Below, one piece after another: positions 38,232 to 52,200 of a stretch of 64,000 bases of DNA; positions within the stretch are counted from its first letter, which is position 1; each line of letters begins with the position of its first letter. The DNA is taken from NCBI RefSeq assembly GCF_963576545.1, contig NW_026870553.1:62001-126000 (forward strand). Reading direction: 5' to 3'. Under the pieces are notes generated by a model that searched no databases, was not told the DNA's origin, and saw nothing but the letters and a program-made list of their open reading frames with translations. The DNA comes from Limanda limanda (lineage: Eukaryota > Chordata > Actinopteri > Pleuronectiformes > Pleuronectidae). A program made the translations under genes and the position numbers.

Positions 38232-40636
38232 GATATTCTTGAATAACTTTTTTTGTGAAGGTCGGAGAGACTTGGAAAGTGGTTTCATCTGGACTAATTT
38301 GGGTCCTGCGGATCGATTGGTACCATCCCCGAGCTTGTACGACCTTCGGAAGAGGTCGACCGACGAAATTCCCCCAAATCTGAGGAGATATTCTTGAATA
38401 ACTTTTTTTGTGAAGGTCGGAGAGACTTGCAAGTAGGCTGTACCTCCACTAAATGGGGTTGCGCGCATCGATCGGTACCATCCTTGAGCTTCTCCGACTT
38501 TCGGAAGGGTTAGGGTTAGGGTTAGGGATGAAAGCACATAGGAGAAAGAGATATTCTTGAATAACTTTTTTTGTGAAGGTCGGAGAGACTTGCAAGTAGG
38601 CTCTACCCCCACTAAATGGGGTAGCGCGCATCGATCGGTACCATCCTTGAGCTTCTCCAACTTTCGGAAGGGTTAGGGTTAGGGTTAGGGATGAAAGCAC
38701 ATAGGAGAAAGAGATATTCTTGAATAACTTTTTTTGTGAAGGTCGGAGAGACTTGGAAAGTGGTTGCATCTGGACTAATTTGGGTCCTGCGGATCGATTG
38801 GTACCATCCCCGAGCTTGTACGACCTTCGGAAGAGGTCGACCGACGAAATTCCCCCAAATCTGAGGAGATATTCTTGAATAACTTTTTTTGTGAAGGTCG
38901 GAGAGACTTGCAAGTAGGCTCTACCCCCACTAAATGGGGTAGCGCGCATCGATCTGTACCATCCTTGAGCTTCTCCGACTTTCGGAAGGGTTAGGGTTAG
39001 GGTTAGGGATGAAAGCACATAGGAGAAAGAGATATTCTTGAATAACTTTTTTTGTGAAGGTCGGAGAGACTTGCAAGTAGGCTCTACCCCCACTAAATGG
39101 GGTAGCGCGCATCGATCAGTACCATCCTTGAGCTTCTCCGACTTTCGGAAGGGTTAGGGTTAGGGTTAGGGATGAAAGCACATAGGAGAAAGAGATATTC
39201 TTGAATAACTTTTTTTGTGAAGGTCGGAGAGACTTGGAAAGTGGTTGCATCTGGACTAATTTGGGTCCTGCGGATCGATTGGTACCATCCCCGAGCTTGT
39301 ACGACCTTCGGAAGAGGTCGACCGACGAAATTCCCCCAAATCTGAGGAGATATTCTTGAATAACTTTTTTTGTGAAGGTCGGAGAGACTTGCAAGTAGGC
39401 TTTACCCCCACTAAATGGGGTTGCGCGCATCGATTGGTACCATCCTTGAGCTTCTCCGACTTTCGGAAGGGTTAGGGTTAGGGTTAGGGATGAAAGCACA
39501 TAGGAGAAAGAGATATTCTTGAATAACTTTTTTTGTGAAGGTCGGAGAGACTTGCAAGTAGGCTCTACCCCCACTAAATGGGGTAGCGCGCATCGATCGG
39601 TACCATCCTTGAGCTTCTCCGACTTTCGGAAGGGTTAGGGTTAGGGTTAGGGATGAAAGCACATAGGAGAAAGAGATATTCTTGAATAACTTTTTTTGTG
39701 AAGGTCGAAGAGACTTGGAAAGTGGTTGCATCTGGACTAATTTGGGTCCTGCGGATCGATTGGTACCATCCCCGAGCTTGTACGACCTTCGGAAGAGGTC
39801 GACCGACGAAATTCCCCCAAATCTGAGGAGATATTCTTGAATAACTTTTTTTGTGAAGGTCGGAGAGACTTGCAAGTAGGCTCTACCCCCACTAAATGGG
39901 GTAGCGCGCATCGATCTGTACCATCCTTGAGCTTCTCCGACTTTCGGAAGGGTTAGGGTTAGGGTTAGGGATGAAAGCACATAGGAGAAAGAGATATTCT
40001 TGAATAACTTTTTTTGTGAAGGTCAAAGAGACTTGCAAGTAGGCTCTACCCCCACTAAATGGGGTAGCGCGCATCGATCGGTACCATCCTTGAGCTTCTC
40101 CGACTTTCGGAAGGGTTAGGGTTAGGGTTAGGGATGAAAGCACATAGGAGAAAGAGATATTCTTGAATAACTTTTTTTGTGAAGGTCGGAGAGACTTGGA
40201 AAGTGGTTGCATCTGGACTAATTTGGGTCCTGCGGATCGATTGGTACCATCCCCGAGCTTGTACGACCTTCGGAAGAGGTCGACCGACGAAATTCCCCCA
40301 AATCTGAGGAGATATTCTTGAATAACTTTTTTTGTGAAGGTCGGAGAGACTTGCAAGTAGGCTCTACCCCCACTAAATGGGGTAGCGCGCATCGATCTGT
40401 ACCATCCTTGAGCTTCTCCGACTTTCGGAAGGGTTAGGGTTAGGGTTAGGGATGAAAGCACATAGGAGAAAGAGATATTCTTGAATAACTTTTTTTGTGA
40501 AGGTCGGAGAGACTTGCAAGTAGGCTCTACCCCCACTAAATGGGGTAGCGCGCATCGATCGGTACCATTCTTGAGCTTCTCCGACTTTCGGAAGGGTTAG
40601 GGTTAGGGTTAGGGATGAAAGCACATAGGAGAAAGA
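38232..40636 (+). repeat. Five tandem 481 bp BAA trimers
   Basis: Copies start at 38232, 38713, 39194, 39675 and 40156. The first A after B is a CTGTACC allele in the trimers at 38713, 39675 and 40156. This is the most regular short HOR in the window, yet its copies carry private changes (GGCTGTACCTCC in the 38387 monomer, GGCTTTACC at 39349, GTCGAAGAG at 39675, GTCAAAGAG at 39993), suggesting it is older than the 2.7 and 4.7 kb duplications to the right. Confidence 0.9.
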
Positions 40637-43030
40637 GATATTCTTGAATAACTTTTTTTGTGAAGGTCGGAGAGACTTGGAAAGTGGTTGCATCTGGACT
40701 AATTTGGGTCCTGCGGATCGATTGGTACCATCCCCGAGCTTGTACGACCTTTGGAAGAGGTCGACCGACGAAATTCCCCCAAATCTGAGGAGATATTCTT
40801 GAATAACTTTTTTTGTGAAGGTCGGAGAGACTTGCAAGTAGGCTCTACCCCCACTAAATGGGGTAACGCGCATCGATCGGTACCATCCTTGAGCTTCTCC
40901 GACTTTCGGAAGGGTTAGGGTTAGGGTTAGGGATGAAAGCACATAGGAGAAAGAGATATTCTTGAATAACTTTTTTTGTGAAGGTCGGAGAGACTTGGAA
41001 AGTGGTTGCATCTGGACTAATTTGGGTCCTGCGGATCGATTGGTACCATCCCCGAGCTTGTACGACCTTCGGAAGAGGTCGACCGACGAAATTCCCCCAA
41101 ATCTGAGGAGATATTCTTGAATAACTTTTTTTGTGAAGGTCGGAGAGACTTGCAAGTAGGCTCTACCCCCACTAAATGGGGTAGCGCGCATCGATCGGTA
41201 CCATCCTTGAGCTTCTCCGACTTTCGGAAGGGTTAGGGTTAGGGATGAAAGCACATAGGAGAAAGAGATATTCTTGAATAACTTTTTTTGTGAAGGTCGG
41301 AGAGACTTGCAAGTAGGCTCTACCCCCACTAAATGGGGTAGCGCGCATCGATCGGTACCATCCTTGAGCTTCTCCGACTTTCGGAAGGGTTAGGGTTAGG
41401 GTTAGGGATGAAAGCACATAGGAGAAAGAGATATTCTTGAATAACTTTTTTTGTGAAGGTCGGAGAGACTTGGAAAGTGGTTGCATCTGGACTAATTTGG
41501 GTCCTGCGGATCGATTGGTACCATCCCCGAGCTTGTACGACCTTCGGAAGAGGTCGACCGACGAAATTCCCCCAAATCTGAGGAGATATTCTTGAATAAC
41601 TTTTTTTGTGAAGGTCGGAGAGACTTGCAAGTAGGCTCTACCCCCACTAAATGGGGTAGCGCGCATCGATCGGTACCATCCTTGAGCTTCTCCGACTTTC
41701 GGAAGGGTTAGGGTTAGGGATGAAAGCACATAGGAGAAAGAGATATTCTTGAATAACTTTTTTTGTGAAGGTCGGAGAGACTTGGAAAGTGGTTGCATCT
41801 GGACTAATTTGGGTCCTGCGGATCGATTGGTACCATCCCCGAGCTTGTACGACCTTCGGAAGAGGTCGACCGACGAAATTCCCCCAAATCTGAGGAGATA
41901 TTCTTGAATAACTTTTTTTGTGAAGGTCGGAGAGACTTGCAAGTAGGCTCTACCCCCACTAAATGGGGTAGCGCGCATCGATCTGTACCATCCTTGAGCT
42001 TCTCCGACTTTGGGAAGGGTTAGGGTTAGGGTTAGGGATGAAAGCACATAGGAGAAAGAGATATTCTTGAATAACTTTTTTTGTGAAGGTCGGAGAGACT
42101 TGCAAGTAGGCTCTACCCCCACTAAATGGGGTAGCGCGCATCGATCGGTACCATCCTTGAGCTTCTCCGACTTTCGGAAGGGTTAGGGTTAGGGTTAGGG
42201 ATGAAAGCACATAGGAGAAAGAGATATTCTTGAATAACTTTTTTTGTGAAGGTCGGAGAGACTTGCAAGTAGGCTCTACCCCCACTAAATGGGGTAGCGC
42301 GCATCGATCGGTACCATCCTTGAGCTTCTCCGACTTTCGGAAGGGTTAGGGTTAGGGTTAGGGATGAAAGCACATAGGAGAAAGAGATATTCTTGAATAA
42401 CTTTTTTTGTGAAGGTCGGAGAGACTTGGAAAGTGGTTGCATCTGGACTAATTTGGGTCCTGCAGATCGATTGGTACCATCCCCGAGCTTGTACGACCTT
42501 CGGAAGAGGTCGACCGACGAAATTCCCCCAAAATCTGAGGAGATATTCTTGAATAACTTTTTTTGTGAAGGTCGGAGAGACTTGCAAGTAGGCTCTACCC
42601 CCACTAAATGGGGTAGCGCGCATCGATCGGTACCATCCTTGAGCTTCTCCGACTTTCGGAAGGGTTAGGGTTAGGGTTAGGGATGAAAGCACATAGGAGA
42701 AAGAGATATTCTTGAATAACTTTTTTTGTGAAGGTCGGAGAGACTTGCAAGTAGGCTCTACCCCCACTAAATGGGGTAGCGCGCATCGATCGGTACCATC
42801 CTTGAGCTTCTCCGACTTTCGGAAGGGTTAGGGTTAGGGTTAGGGATGAAAGCACATAGGAGAAAGAGATATTCTTGAATAACTTTTTTTGTGAAGGTCG
42901 GAGAGACTTGCAAGTAGGCTCTACCCCCACTAAATGGGGTAGCGCGCATCGATCGGTACCATCCTTGAGCTTCTCCGACTTTCGGAAGGGTTAGGGTTAG
43001 GGTTAGGGATGAAAGCACATAGGAGAAAGA
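40637..43030 (+). repeat. Mosaic of BA, BAA and BAAA units
   Basis: Order: B A B A- A B A- B A A A, then B A A A at 42386. Two 157 bp A monomers (41110, 41585) sit close together. The B at 42386 is 156 bp because of one extra A in CCCCCAAAATC; this is the only B length variant in the window. The A at 41897 has TTTGGGAAGGG, adding another GGG run just before the telomeric tract. No regular HOR is visible. Confidence 0.85.
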
Positions 43031-46000
43031 GATATTCTTGAATAACTTTTTTTGTGAAGGTCGGAGAGACTTGGAAAGTGGTTGCATCTGGACTAATTTG
43101 GGTCCTGCGGATCGATTGGTACCATCCCCGAGCTTGTACGACCTTCGGAAGAGGTCGACCGACGAAATTCCCCCAAATCTGAGGAGATATTCTTGAATAA
43201 CTTTTTTTGTGAAGGTCGGAGAGACTTGCAAGTAGGCTCTACCCCCACTAAATGGGGTAGCGCGCATCGATCGGTACCATCCTTGAGCTTCTCCGACTTT
43301 CGGAAGGGTTAGGGTTAGGGTTAGGGATGAAAGCACATAGGAGAAAGAGATATTCTTGAATAACTTTTTTTGTGAAGGTCGGAGAGACTTGCAAGTAGGC
43401 TCTACCCCCACTAAATGGGGTAGCGCGCATCGATCGGTACCATCCTTGAGCTTCTCCGACTTTCGGAAGGGTTAGGGTTAGGGTTAGGGATGAAAGCACA
43501 TAGGAGAAAGAGATATTCTTGAATAACTTTTTTTGTGAAGGTCGGAGAGACTTGCAAGTAGGCTCTACCCCCACTAAATGGGGTAGCGCGCATCGATCGG
43601 TACCATCCTTGAGCTTCTCCGACTTTCGGAAGGGTTAGGGTTAGGGTTAGGGATGAAAGCACATAGGAGAAAGAGATATTCTTGAATAACTTTTTTTGTG
43701 AAGGTCGGAGAGACTTGGAAAGTGGTTGCATCTGGACTAATTTGGGTCCTGCGGATCGATTGGTACCATCCCCGAGCTTGTACGACCTTCGGAAGAGGTC
43801 GACCGACGAAATTCCCCCAAATCTGAGGAGATATTCTTGAATAACTTTTTTTGTGAAGGTCGGAGAGACTTGCAAGTAGGCTCTACCCCCACTAAATGGG
43901 GTAGCGCGCATCGATCGGTACCATCCTTGAGCTTCTCCGACTTTCGGAAGGGTTAGGGTTAGGGTTAGGGATGAAAGCACATAGGAGAAAGAGATATTCT
44001 TGAATAACTTTTTTTGTGAAGGTCGGAGAGACTTGCAAGTAGGCTCTACCCCCACTAAATGGGGTAGCGCGCATCGATCAGTACCATCCTTGAGCTTCTC
44101 CGACTTTCGGAAGGGTTAGGGTTAGGGTTAGGGATGAAAGCACATAGGAGAAAGAGATATTCTTGAATAACTTTTTTTGTGAAGGTCGGAGAGACTTGGA
44201 AAGTGGTTGCATCTGGACTAATTTGGGTCCTGCGGATCGATTGGTACCATCCCCGAGCTTGTAGGACCTTCGGAAGAGGTCGACCGACGAAATTCCCCCA
44301 AATCTGAGGAGATATTCTTGAATAACTTTTTTTGTGAAGGTCGGAGAGACTTGCAAGTAGGCTCTACCCCCACTAAATGGGGTTGCGCGCATCGATCGGT
44401 ACCATCCTTGAGCTTCTCCGACTTTCGGAAGGGTTAGGGTTAGGGTTAGGGATGAAAGCACATAGGAGAAAGAGATATTCTTGAATAACTTTTTTTGTGA
44501 AGGTCGGAGAGACTTGCAAGTAGGCTCTACCCCCACTAAATGGGGTAGCGCGCATCGATCGGTACCATCCTTGAGCTTCTCCGACTTTCGGAAGGGTTAG
44601 GGTTAGGGTTAGGGATGAAAGCACATAGGAGAAAGAGATATTCTTGAATAACTTTTTTTGTGAAGGTCGGAGAGACTTGCAAGTAGGCTCTACCCCCACT
44701 AAATGGGGTAGCGCGCATCGATCGGTACCATCCTTGAGCTTCTCCGACTTTCGGAAGGGTTAGGGTTAGGGATGAAAGCACATAGGAGAAAGAGATATTC
44801 TTGAATAACTTTTTTTGTGAAGGTCGGAGAGACTTGGAAAGTGGTTGCATCTGGACTAATTTGGGTCCTGCGGATCGATTGGTACCATCCCCGAGCTTGT
44901 ACGACCTTCGGAAGAGGTCGACCGACGAAATTCCCCCAAATCTGAGAAGATATTCTTGAATAACTTTTTTTGTGAAGGTCGGAGAGACTTGCAAGTAGGC
45001 TCTACCCCCACTAAATGGGGTAGCGCGCATCGATCGGTACCATCCTTGAGCTTCTCCGACTTTCGGAAGGGTTAGGGTTAGGGTTAGGGATGAAAGCACA
45101 TAGGAGAAAGAGATATTCTTGAATAACTTTTTTTGTGAAGGTCGGAGAGACTTGCAAGTAGGCTCTACCCCCACTAAATGGGGTAGCGCGCATCGATCAG
45201 TACCATCCTTGAGCTTCTCCGACTTTCGGAAGGGTTAGGGTTAGGGTTAGGGATGAAAGCACATAGGAGAAAGAGATATTCTTGAATAACTTTTTTTGTG
45301 AAGGTCGGAGAGACTTGGAAAGTGGTTGCATCTGGACTAATTTGGGTCCTGCGGATCGATTGGTACCATCTCCGAGCTTGTAGGACCTTCGGAAGAGGTC
45401 GACCGACGAAATTCCCCCAAATCTGAGGAGATATTCTTGAATAACTTTTTTTGTGAAGGTCGGAGAGACTTGCAAGTAGGCTCTACCCCCACTAAATGGG
45501 GTTGCGCGCATCGATCGGTACCATCCTTGAGCTTCTCCGACTTTCGGAAGGGTTAGGGTTAGGGTTAGGGATGAAAGCACATAGGAGAAAGAGATATTCT
45601 TGAATAACTTTTTTTGTGAAGGTCGGAGAGACTTGCAAGTAGGCTCTACCCCCACTAAATGGGGTAGCGCGCATCGATCGGTACCATCTTTGAGCTTCTC
45701 CGACTTTCGGAAGGGTTAGGGTTAGGGTTAGGGATGAAAGCACATAGGAGAAAGAGATATTCTTGAATAACTTTTTTTGTGAAGGTCGGAGAGACTTGGA
45801 AAGTGGTTGCATCTGGACTAATTTGGGTCCTGCGGATCGATTGGTACCATCCCCGAGCTTGTACGACCTTCGGAAGAGGTCGACCGACGAAATTCCCCCA
45901 AATCTGAGGAGATATTCTTGAATAACTTTTTTTGTGAAGGTCGGAGAGACTTGCAAGTAGGCTCTACCCCCACTAAATGGGGTAGCGCGCATCGATCTGT

Positions 46001-49000
46001 ACCATCCTTGAGCTTCTCCGACTTTCGGAAGGGTTAGGGTTAGGGATGAAAGCACATAGGAGAAAGAGATATTCTTGAATAACTTTTTTTGTGAAGGTCG
46101 GAGAGACTTGCAAGTAGGCTCTACCCCCACTAAATGGGGTAGCGCGCATCGATCAGTACCATCCTTGAGCTTCTCCGACTTTCGGAAGGGTTAGGGTTAG
46201 GGTTAGGGATGAAAGCACATAGGAGAAAGAGATATTCTTGAATAACTTTTTTTGTGAAGGTCGGAGAGACTTGCAAGTAGGCTCTACCCCCACTAAATGG
46301 GGTAGCGCGCATCGATCAGTACCATCCTTGAGCTTCTCCGACTTTTGGAAGGGTTAGGGTTAGGGTTAGGGATGAAAGCACATAGGAGAAAGAGATATTC
46401 TTGAATAACTTTTTTTGTGAAGGTCGGAGAGACTTGCAAGTAGGCTCTACCCCCACTAAATGGGGTAGCGCGCATCGATCGGTACCATCCTTGAGCTTCT
46501 CCGACTTTCGGAAGGGTTAGGGTTAGGGTTAGGGATGAAAGCACATAGGAGAAAGAGATATTCTTGAATAACTTTTTTTGTGAAGGTCGGAGAGACTTGC
46601 AAGTAGGCTCTACCCCCACTAAATGGGGTAGCGCGCATCGATCGGTACCATCTTTGAGCTTCTCCGACTTTCGGAAGGGTTAGGGTTAGGGATGAAAGCA
46701 CATAGGAGAAAGAGATATTCTTGAATAACTTTTTTTGTGAAGGTCGGAGAGACTTGCAAGTAGGCTCTACCCCCACTAAATGGGGTAGCGCACATCGATC
46801 GGTACCATCCTTGAGCTTCTCCGACTTTCGGAAGGGTTAGGGTTAGGGTTAGGGATGAAAGCACATAGGAGAAAGAGATATTCTTGAATAACTTTTTTTG
46901 TGAAGGTCGGAGAGACTTGGAAAGTGGTTGCATCTGGACTAATTTGGGTCCTGCGGATCGATTGGTACCATCCCCGAGCTTGTACGACCTTCGGAAGAGG
47001 TCGACCGATGAAATTCCCCCAAATCTGAGGAGATATTCTTGAATAACTTTTTTTGTGAAGGTCGGAGAGACTTGCAAGTAGGCTCTACCCCCACTAAATG
47101 GGGTAGCGCGCATCGATCTGTACCATCCTTGAGCTTCTCCGACTTTTGGAAGGGTTAGGGTTAGGGTTAGGGATGAAAGCACATAGGAGAAAGAGATATT
47201 CTTGAATAACTTTTTTTGTGAAGGTCGGAGAGACTTGCAAGTAGGCTCTACCCCCACTAAATGGGGTAGCGCGCATCGATCGGTACCATCCTTGAGCTTC
47301 TCCGACTTTCGGAAGGGTTAGGGTTAGGGTTAGGGATGAAAGCACATAGGAGAAAGAGATATTCTTGAATAACTTTTTTTGTGAAGGTCGGAGAGACTTG
47401 AAAAGTGGTTGCATCTGGACTAATTTGGGTCCTGCGGATCGATTGGTACCATCCCCGAGCTTGTACGACCTTCGGAAGAGGTCGACCGACGAAATTCCCC
47501 CAAATCTGAGGAGATATTCTTGAATAACTTTTTTTGTGAAGGTCGGAGAGACTTGCAAGTAGGCTCTACCCCCACTAAATGGGGTAGCGCGCATCGATCG
47601 GTACCATTCTTGAGCTTCTCCGACTTTCGGAAGGGTTAGGGTTAGGGTTAGGGATGAAAGCACATAGGAGAAAGAGATATTCTTGAATAACTTTTTTTGT
47701 GAAGGTCGGAGAGACTTGCAAGTAGGCTCTACCCCCACTAAATGGGGTAGCGCGCATCGATCGGTACCATCCTTGAGCTTCTCCGACTTTCGGAAGGGTT
47801 AGGGTTAGGGTTAGGGATGAAAGCACATAGGAGAAAGAGATATTCTTGAATAACTTTTTTTGTGAAGGTCGGAGAGACTTGCAAGTAGGCTCTACCCCCA
47901 CTAAATGGGGTAGCGCGCATCGATCGGTACCATCCTTGAGCTTCTCCGAATTTCGGAAGGGTTAGGGTTAGGGTTAGGGATGAAAGCACATAGGAGAAAG
48001 AGATATTCTTGAATAACTTTTTTTGTGAAGGTCGGAGAGACTTGGAAAGTGGTTGCATCTGGACTAATTTGGGTCCTGCGGATCGATTGGTACCATCCCC
48101 GAGCTTGTACGACCTTCGGAAGAGGTCGACCGACGAAATTCCCCCAAATCTGAGGAGATATTCTTGAATAACTTTTTTTGTGAAGGTCGGAGAGACTTGC
48201 AAGTAGGCTCTACCCCCACTAAATGGGGTAGCGCGCATCGATCTGTACCATCCTTGAGCTTCTCCGACTTTCGGAAGGGTTAGGGTTAGGGTTAGGGATG
48301 AAAGCACATAGGAGAAAGAGATATTCTTGAATAACTTTTTTTGTGAAGGTCGGAGAGACTTGCAAGTAGGCTCTACCCCCACTAAATGGGGTAGCGCGCA
48401 TCGATCGGTACCATCCTTGAGCTTCTCCGACTTTCGGAAGGGTTAGGGTTAGGGTTAGGGATGAAAGCACATAGGAGAAAGAGATATTCTTGAATAACTT
48501 TTTTTGTGAAGGTCGGAGAGACTTGCAAGTAGGCTCTACCCCCACTAAATGGGGTAGCGCGCATCGATCGGTACCATCCTTGAGCTTCTCCGACTTTCGG
48601 AAGGGTTAGGGTTAGGGTTAGGGATGAAAGCACATAGGAGAAAGAGATATTCTTGAATAACTTTTTTTGTGAAGGTCGGAGAGACTTGGAAAGTGGTTGC
48701 ATCTGGACTAATTTGGGTCCTGCGGATCGATTGGTACCATCCCCGAGCTTGTACGACCTTCGGAAGAGGTCGACCGACGAAATTCCCCCAAATCTGAGGA
48801 GATATTCTTGAATAACTTTTTTTGTGAAGGTCGGAGAGACTTGCAAGTAGGCTCTACCCCCACTAAATGGGGTAGCGCGCATCGATCGGTACCATCCTTG
48901 AGCTTCTCCGACTTTCGGAAGGGTTAGGGTTAGGGTTAGGGATGAAAGCACATAGGAGAAAGAGATATTCTTGAATAACTTTTTTTGTGAAGGTCGGAGA

Positions 49001-49281
49001 GACTTGCAAGTAGGCTCTACCCCCACTAAATGGGGTAGCGCGCATCGATCAGTACCATCCTTGAGCTTCTCCGACTTTCGGAAGGGTTAGGGTTAGGGTT
49101 AGGGATGAAAGCACATAGGAGAAAGAGATATTCTTGAATAACTTTTTTTGTGAAGGTCGGAGAGACTTGGAAAGTGGTTGCATCTGGACTAATTTGGGTC
49201 CTGCGGATCGATTGGTACCATCCCCGAGCTTGTAGGACCTTCGGAAGAGGTCGACCGACGAAATTCCCCCAAATCTGAGGA
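43031..49281 (+). repeat. Mosaic with a 1119 bp duplication and a 4971 bp-distant partial repeat
   Basis: 43675-44793 (BAA BAAA-) is followed by a shortened relative at 44794-45755. Both have a CAGTACC A then a GTAGGACC B then a GGGGTTGCG A. The third GTAGGACC B (49127) again follows a CAGTACC A (48964), 4971 bp from the first pair, with matching B positions (43031/48002, 43675/48646, 44156/49127). The longest A run here is six (45911-46876). CTGTACC A alleles occur at 45911, 47032 and 48157. Confidence 0.85.
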
Positions 49282-52200
49282 GATATTCTTGAATAACTTT
49301 TTTTGTGAAGGTCGGAGAGACTTGCAAGTAGGCTCTACCCCCACTAAATGGGGTAGCGCGCATCGATCGGTACCATCCTTGAGCTTCTCCGACTTTCGGA
49401 AGGGTTAGGGTTAGGGTTAGGGATGAAAGCACATAGGAGAAAGAGATATTCTTGAATAACTTTTTTTGTGAAGGTCGGAGAGACTTGGAAAGTGGTTGCA
49501 TCTGGACTAATTTGGGTCCTGCGGATCGATTGGTACCATCCCCGAGCTTGTACGACCTTTGGAAGAGGTCGACCGACGAAATTCCCCCAAATCTGAGGAG
49601 ATATTCTTGAATAACTTTTTTTGTGAAGGTCGGAGAGACTTGCAAGTAGGCTCTACCCCCACTAAATGGGGTAACGCGCATCGATCGGTACCATCCTTGA
49701 GCTTCTCCGACTTTCGGAAGGGTTAGGGTTAGGGTTAGGGATGAAAGCACATAGGAGAAAGAGATATTCTTGAATAACTTTTTTTGTGAAGGTCGGAGAG
49801 ACTTGGAAAGTGGTTGCATCTGGACTAATTTGGGTCCTGCGGATCGATTGGTACCATCCCCGAGCTTGTACGACCTTCGGAAGAGGTCGACCGACGAAAT
49901 TCCCCCAAATCTGAGGAGATATTCTTGAATAACTTTTGTTGTGAAGGTCGGAGAGACTTGCAAGTAGGCTCTACCCCCACTAAATGGGGTAGCGCGCATC
50001 GATCGGTACCATCCTTGAGCTTCTCCGACTTTCGGAAGGGTTAGGGTTAGGGTTAGGGATGAAAGCACATAGGAGAAAGAGATATTCTTGAATAACTTTT
50101 TTTGTGAAGGTCGGAGAGACTTGCAAGTAGGCTCTACCCCCACTAAATGGGGTAGCGCGCATCGATCGGTACCATCCTTGAGCTTCTCCGACTTTCGGAA
50201 GGGTTAGGGTTAGGGTTAGGGATGAAAGCACATAGGAGAAAGAGATATTCTTGAATAACTTTTTTTGTGAAGGTCGGAGAGACTTGCAAGTAGGCTCTAC
50301 CCCCACTAAATGGGGTAGCGCGCATCGATCGGTACCATCCTTGAGCTTCTCCGACTTTCGGAAGGGTTAGGGTTAGGGTTAGGGATGAAAGCACATAGGA
50401 GAAAGAGATATTCTTGAATAACTTTTTTTGTGAAGGTCGGAGAGACTTGGAAAGTGGTTGCATCTGGACTAATTTGGGTCCTGCGGATCGATTGGTACCA
50501 TCCCCGAGCTTGTACGACCTTCGGAAGAGGTCGACCGACGAAATTCCCCCAAATCTGAGGAGATATTCTTGAATAACTTTTTTTGTGAAGGTCGGAGAGA
50601 CTTGCAAGTAGGCTCTACCCCCACTAAATGGGGTAGCGCGCATCGATCGGTACCATCCTTGAGCTTCTCCGACTTTCGGAAGAGTTAGGGTTAGGGTTAG
50701 GGATGAAAGCACATAGGAGAAAGAGATATTCTTGAATAACTTTTTTTGTGAAGGTCGGAGAGACTTGGAAAGTGGTTGCATCTGGACTAATTTGGGTCCT
50801 GCGGATCGATTGGTACCATCCCCGAGCTTGTACGACCTTCGGAAGAGGTCGACCGACGAAATTCCCCCAAATCTGAGGAGATATTCTTGAAAAATTTTTT
50901 TTTGAAGGTCGGAGAGACTTGCAAGTAGGCTCTACCCCCACTAAATGGGGTAGCGCGCATCGATCGGTACCATCCTTGAGCTTCTCCGACTTTCGGAAGG
51001 GTTAGGGTTAGGGTTAGGGATGAAAGCACATAGGAGAAAGAGATATTCTTGAATAACTTTTTTTGTGAAGGTCGGAGAGACTTGCAAGTAGGCTCTACCC
51101 CCACTAAATGGGGTAGCGCGCATCGATCGGTACCATCCTTGAGCTTCTCCGACTTTCGGAAGGGTTAGGGTTAGGGTTAGGGATGAAAGCACATAGGAGA
51201 AAGAGATATTCTTGAATAACTTTTTTTGTGAAGGTCGGAGAGACTTGCAAGTAGGCTCTACCCCCACTAAATGGGGTAGCGCGCATCGATCGGTACCATC
51301 CTTGAGCTTCTCCGACTTTCGGAAGGGTTAGGGTTAGGGTTAGGGATGAAAGCACATAGGAGAAAGAGATATTCTTGAATAACTTTTTTTGTGAAGGTCG
51401 GAGAGACTTGGAAAGTGGTTGCATCTGGACTAATTTGGGTCCTGCGGATCGATTGGTACCATCCCCGAGCTTGTACGACCTTCGGAAGAGGTCGACCGAC
51501 GAAATTCCCCCAAATCTGAGGAGATATTCTTGAATAACTTTTTTTGTGAAGGTCGGAGAGACTTGCAAGTAGGCTCTACCCCCACTAAATGGGGTAGCGC
51601 GCATCGATCGGTACCATCCTTGAGCTTCTCCGACTTTCGGAAGGGTTAGGGTTAGGGTTAGGGATGAAAGCACATAGGAGAAAGAGATATTCTTGAATAA
51701 CTTTTTTTGTGAAGGTTGGAGAGACTTGGAAAGTGGTTGCATCTGGACTAATTTGGGTCCTGCGGATCGATTGGTACCATCCCCGAGCTTGTACGACCTT
51801 CGGAAGAGGTCGACCGACGAAATTCCCCCAAATCTGAGGAGATATTCTTGAATAACTTTTTTTGTGAAGGTCGGAAAGACTTGCAAGTAGGCTCTACCCC
51901 CACTAAATGGGGTAGCGCGCATCGATCGGTACCATCCTTGAGCTTCTCCGACTTTCGGAAGGGTTAGGGTTAGGGTTAGGGATGAAAGCACATAGGAGAA
52001 AGAGATATTCTTGAATAACTTTTTTTGTGAAGGTCGGAGAGACTTGCAAGTAGGCTCTACCCCCACTAAATGGGGTAGCGCGCATCGATCGGTACCATCC
52101 TTGAGCTTCTCCGACTTTCGGAAGGGTTAGGGTTAGGGTTAGGGATGAAAGCACATAGGAGAAAGAGATATTCTTGAATAACTTTTTTTGTGAAGGTCGG

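Noticed and set aside
42393..42668. Plus-strand open frame of 91 codons
   Set aside because: It exists only because the B at 42386 has one extra A (CCCCCAAAATC), which joins two frames. It is a repeat artefact.
49049..50143. Minus-strand open reading frames of 60 to 364 codons throughout the window, beginning MGVEPTC, MRATPF or MQPLSK
   Set aside because: They are the same satellite monomers read in shifting frames. Frames overlap each other on one strand, end wherever an AA junction shifts phase by one base, and encode the telomeric tract as PNPNPN or LTLTLT. There are no recognisable domains and no gene context.
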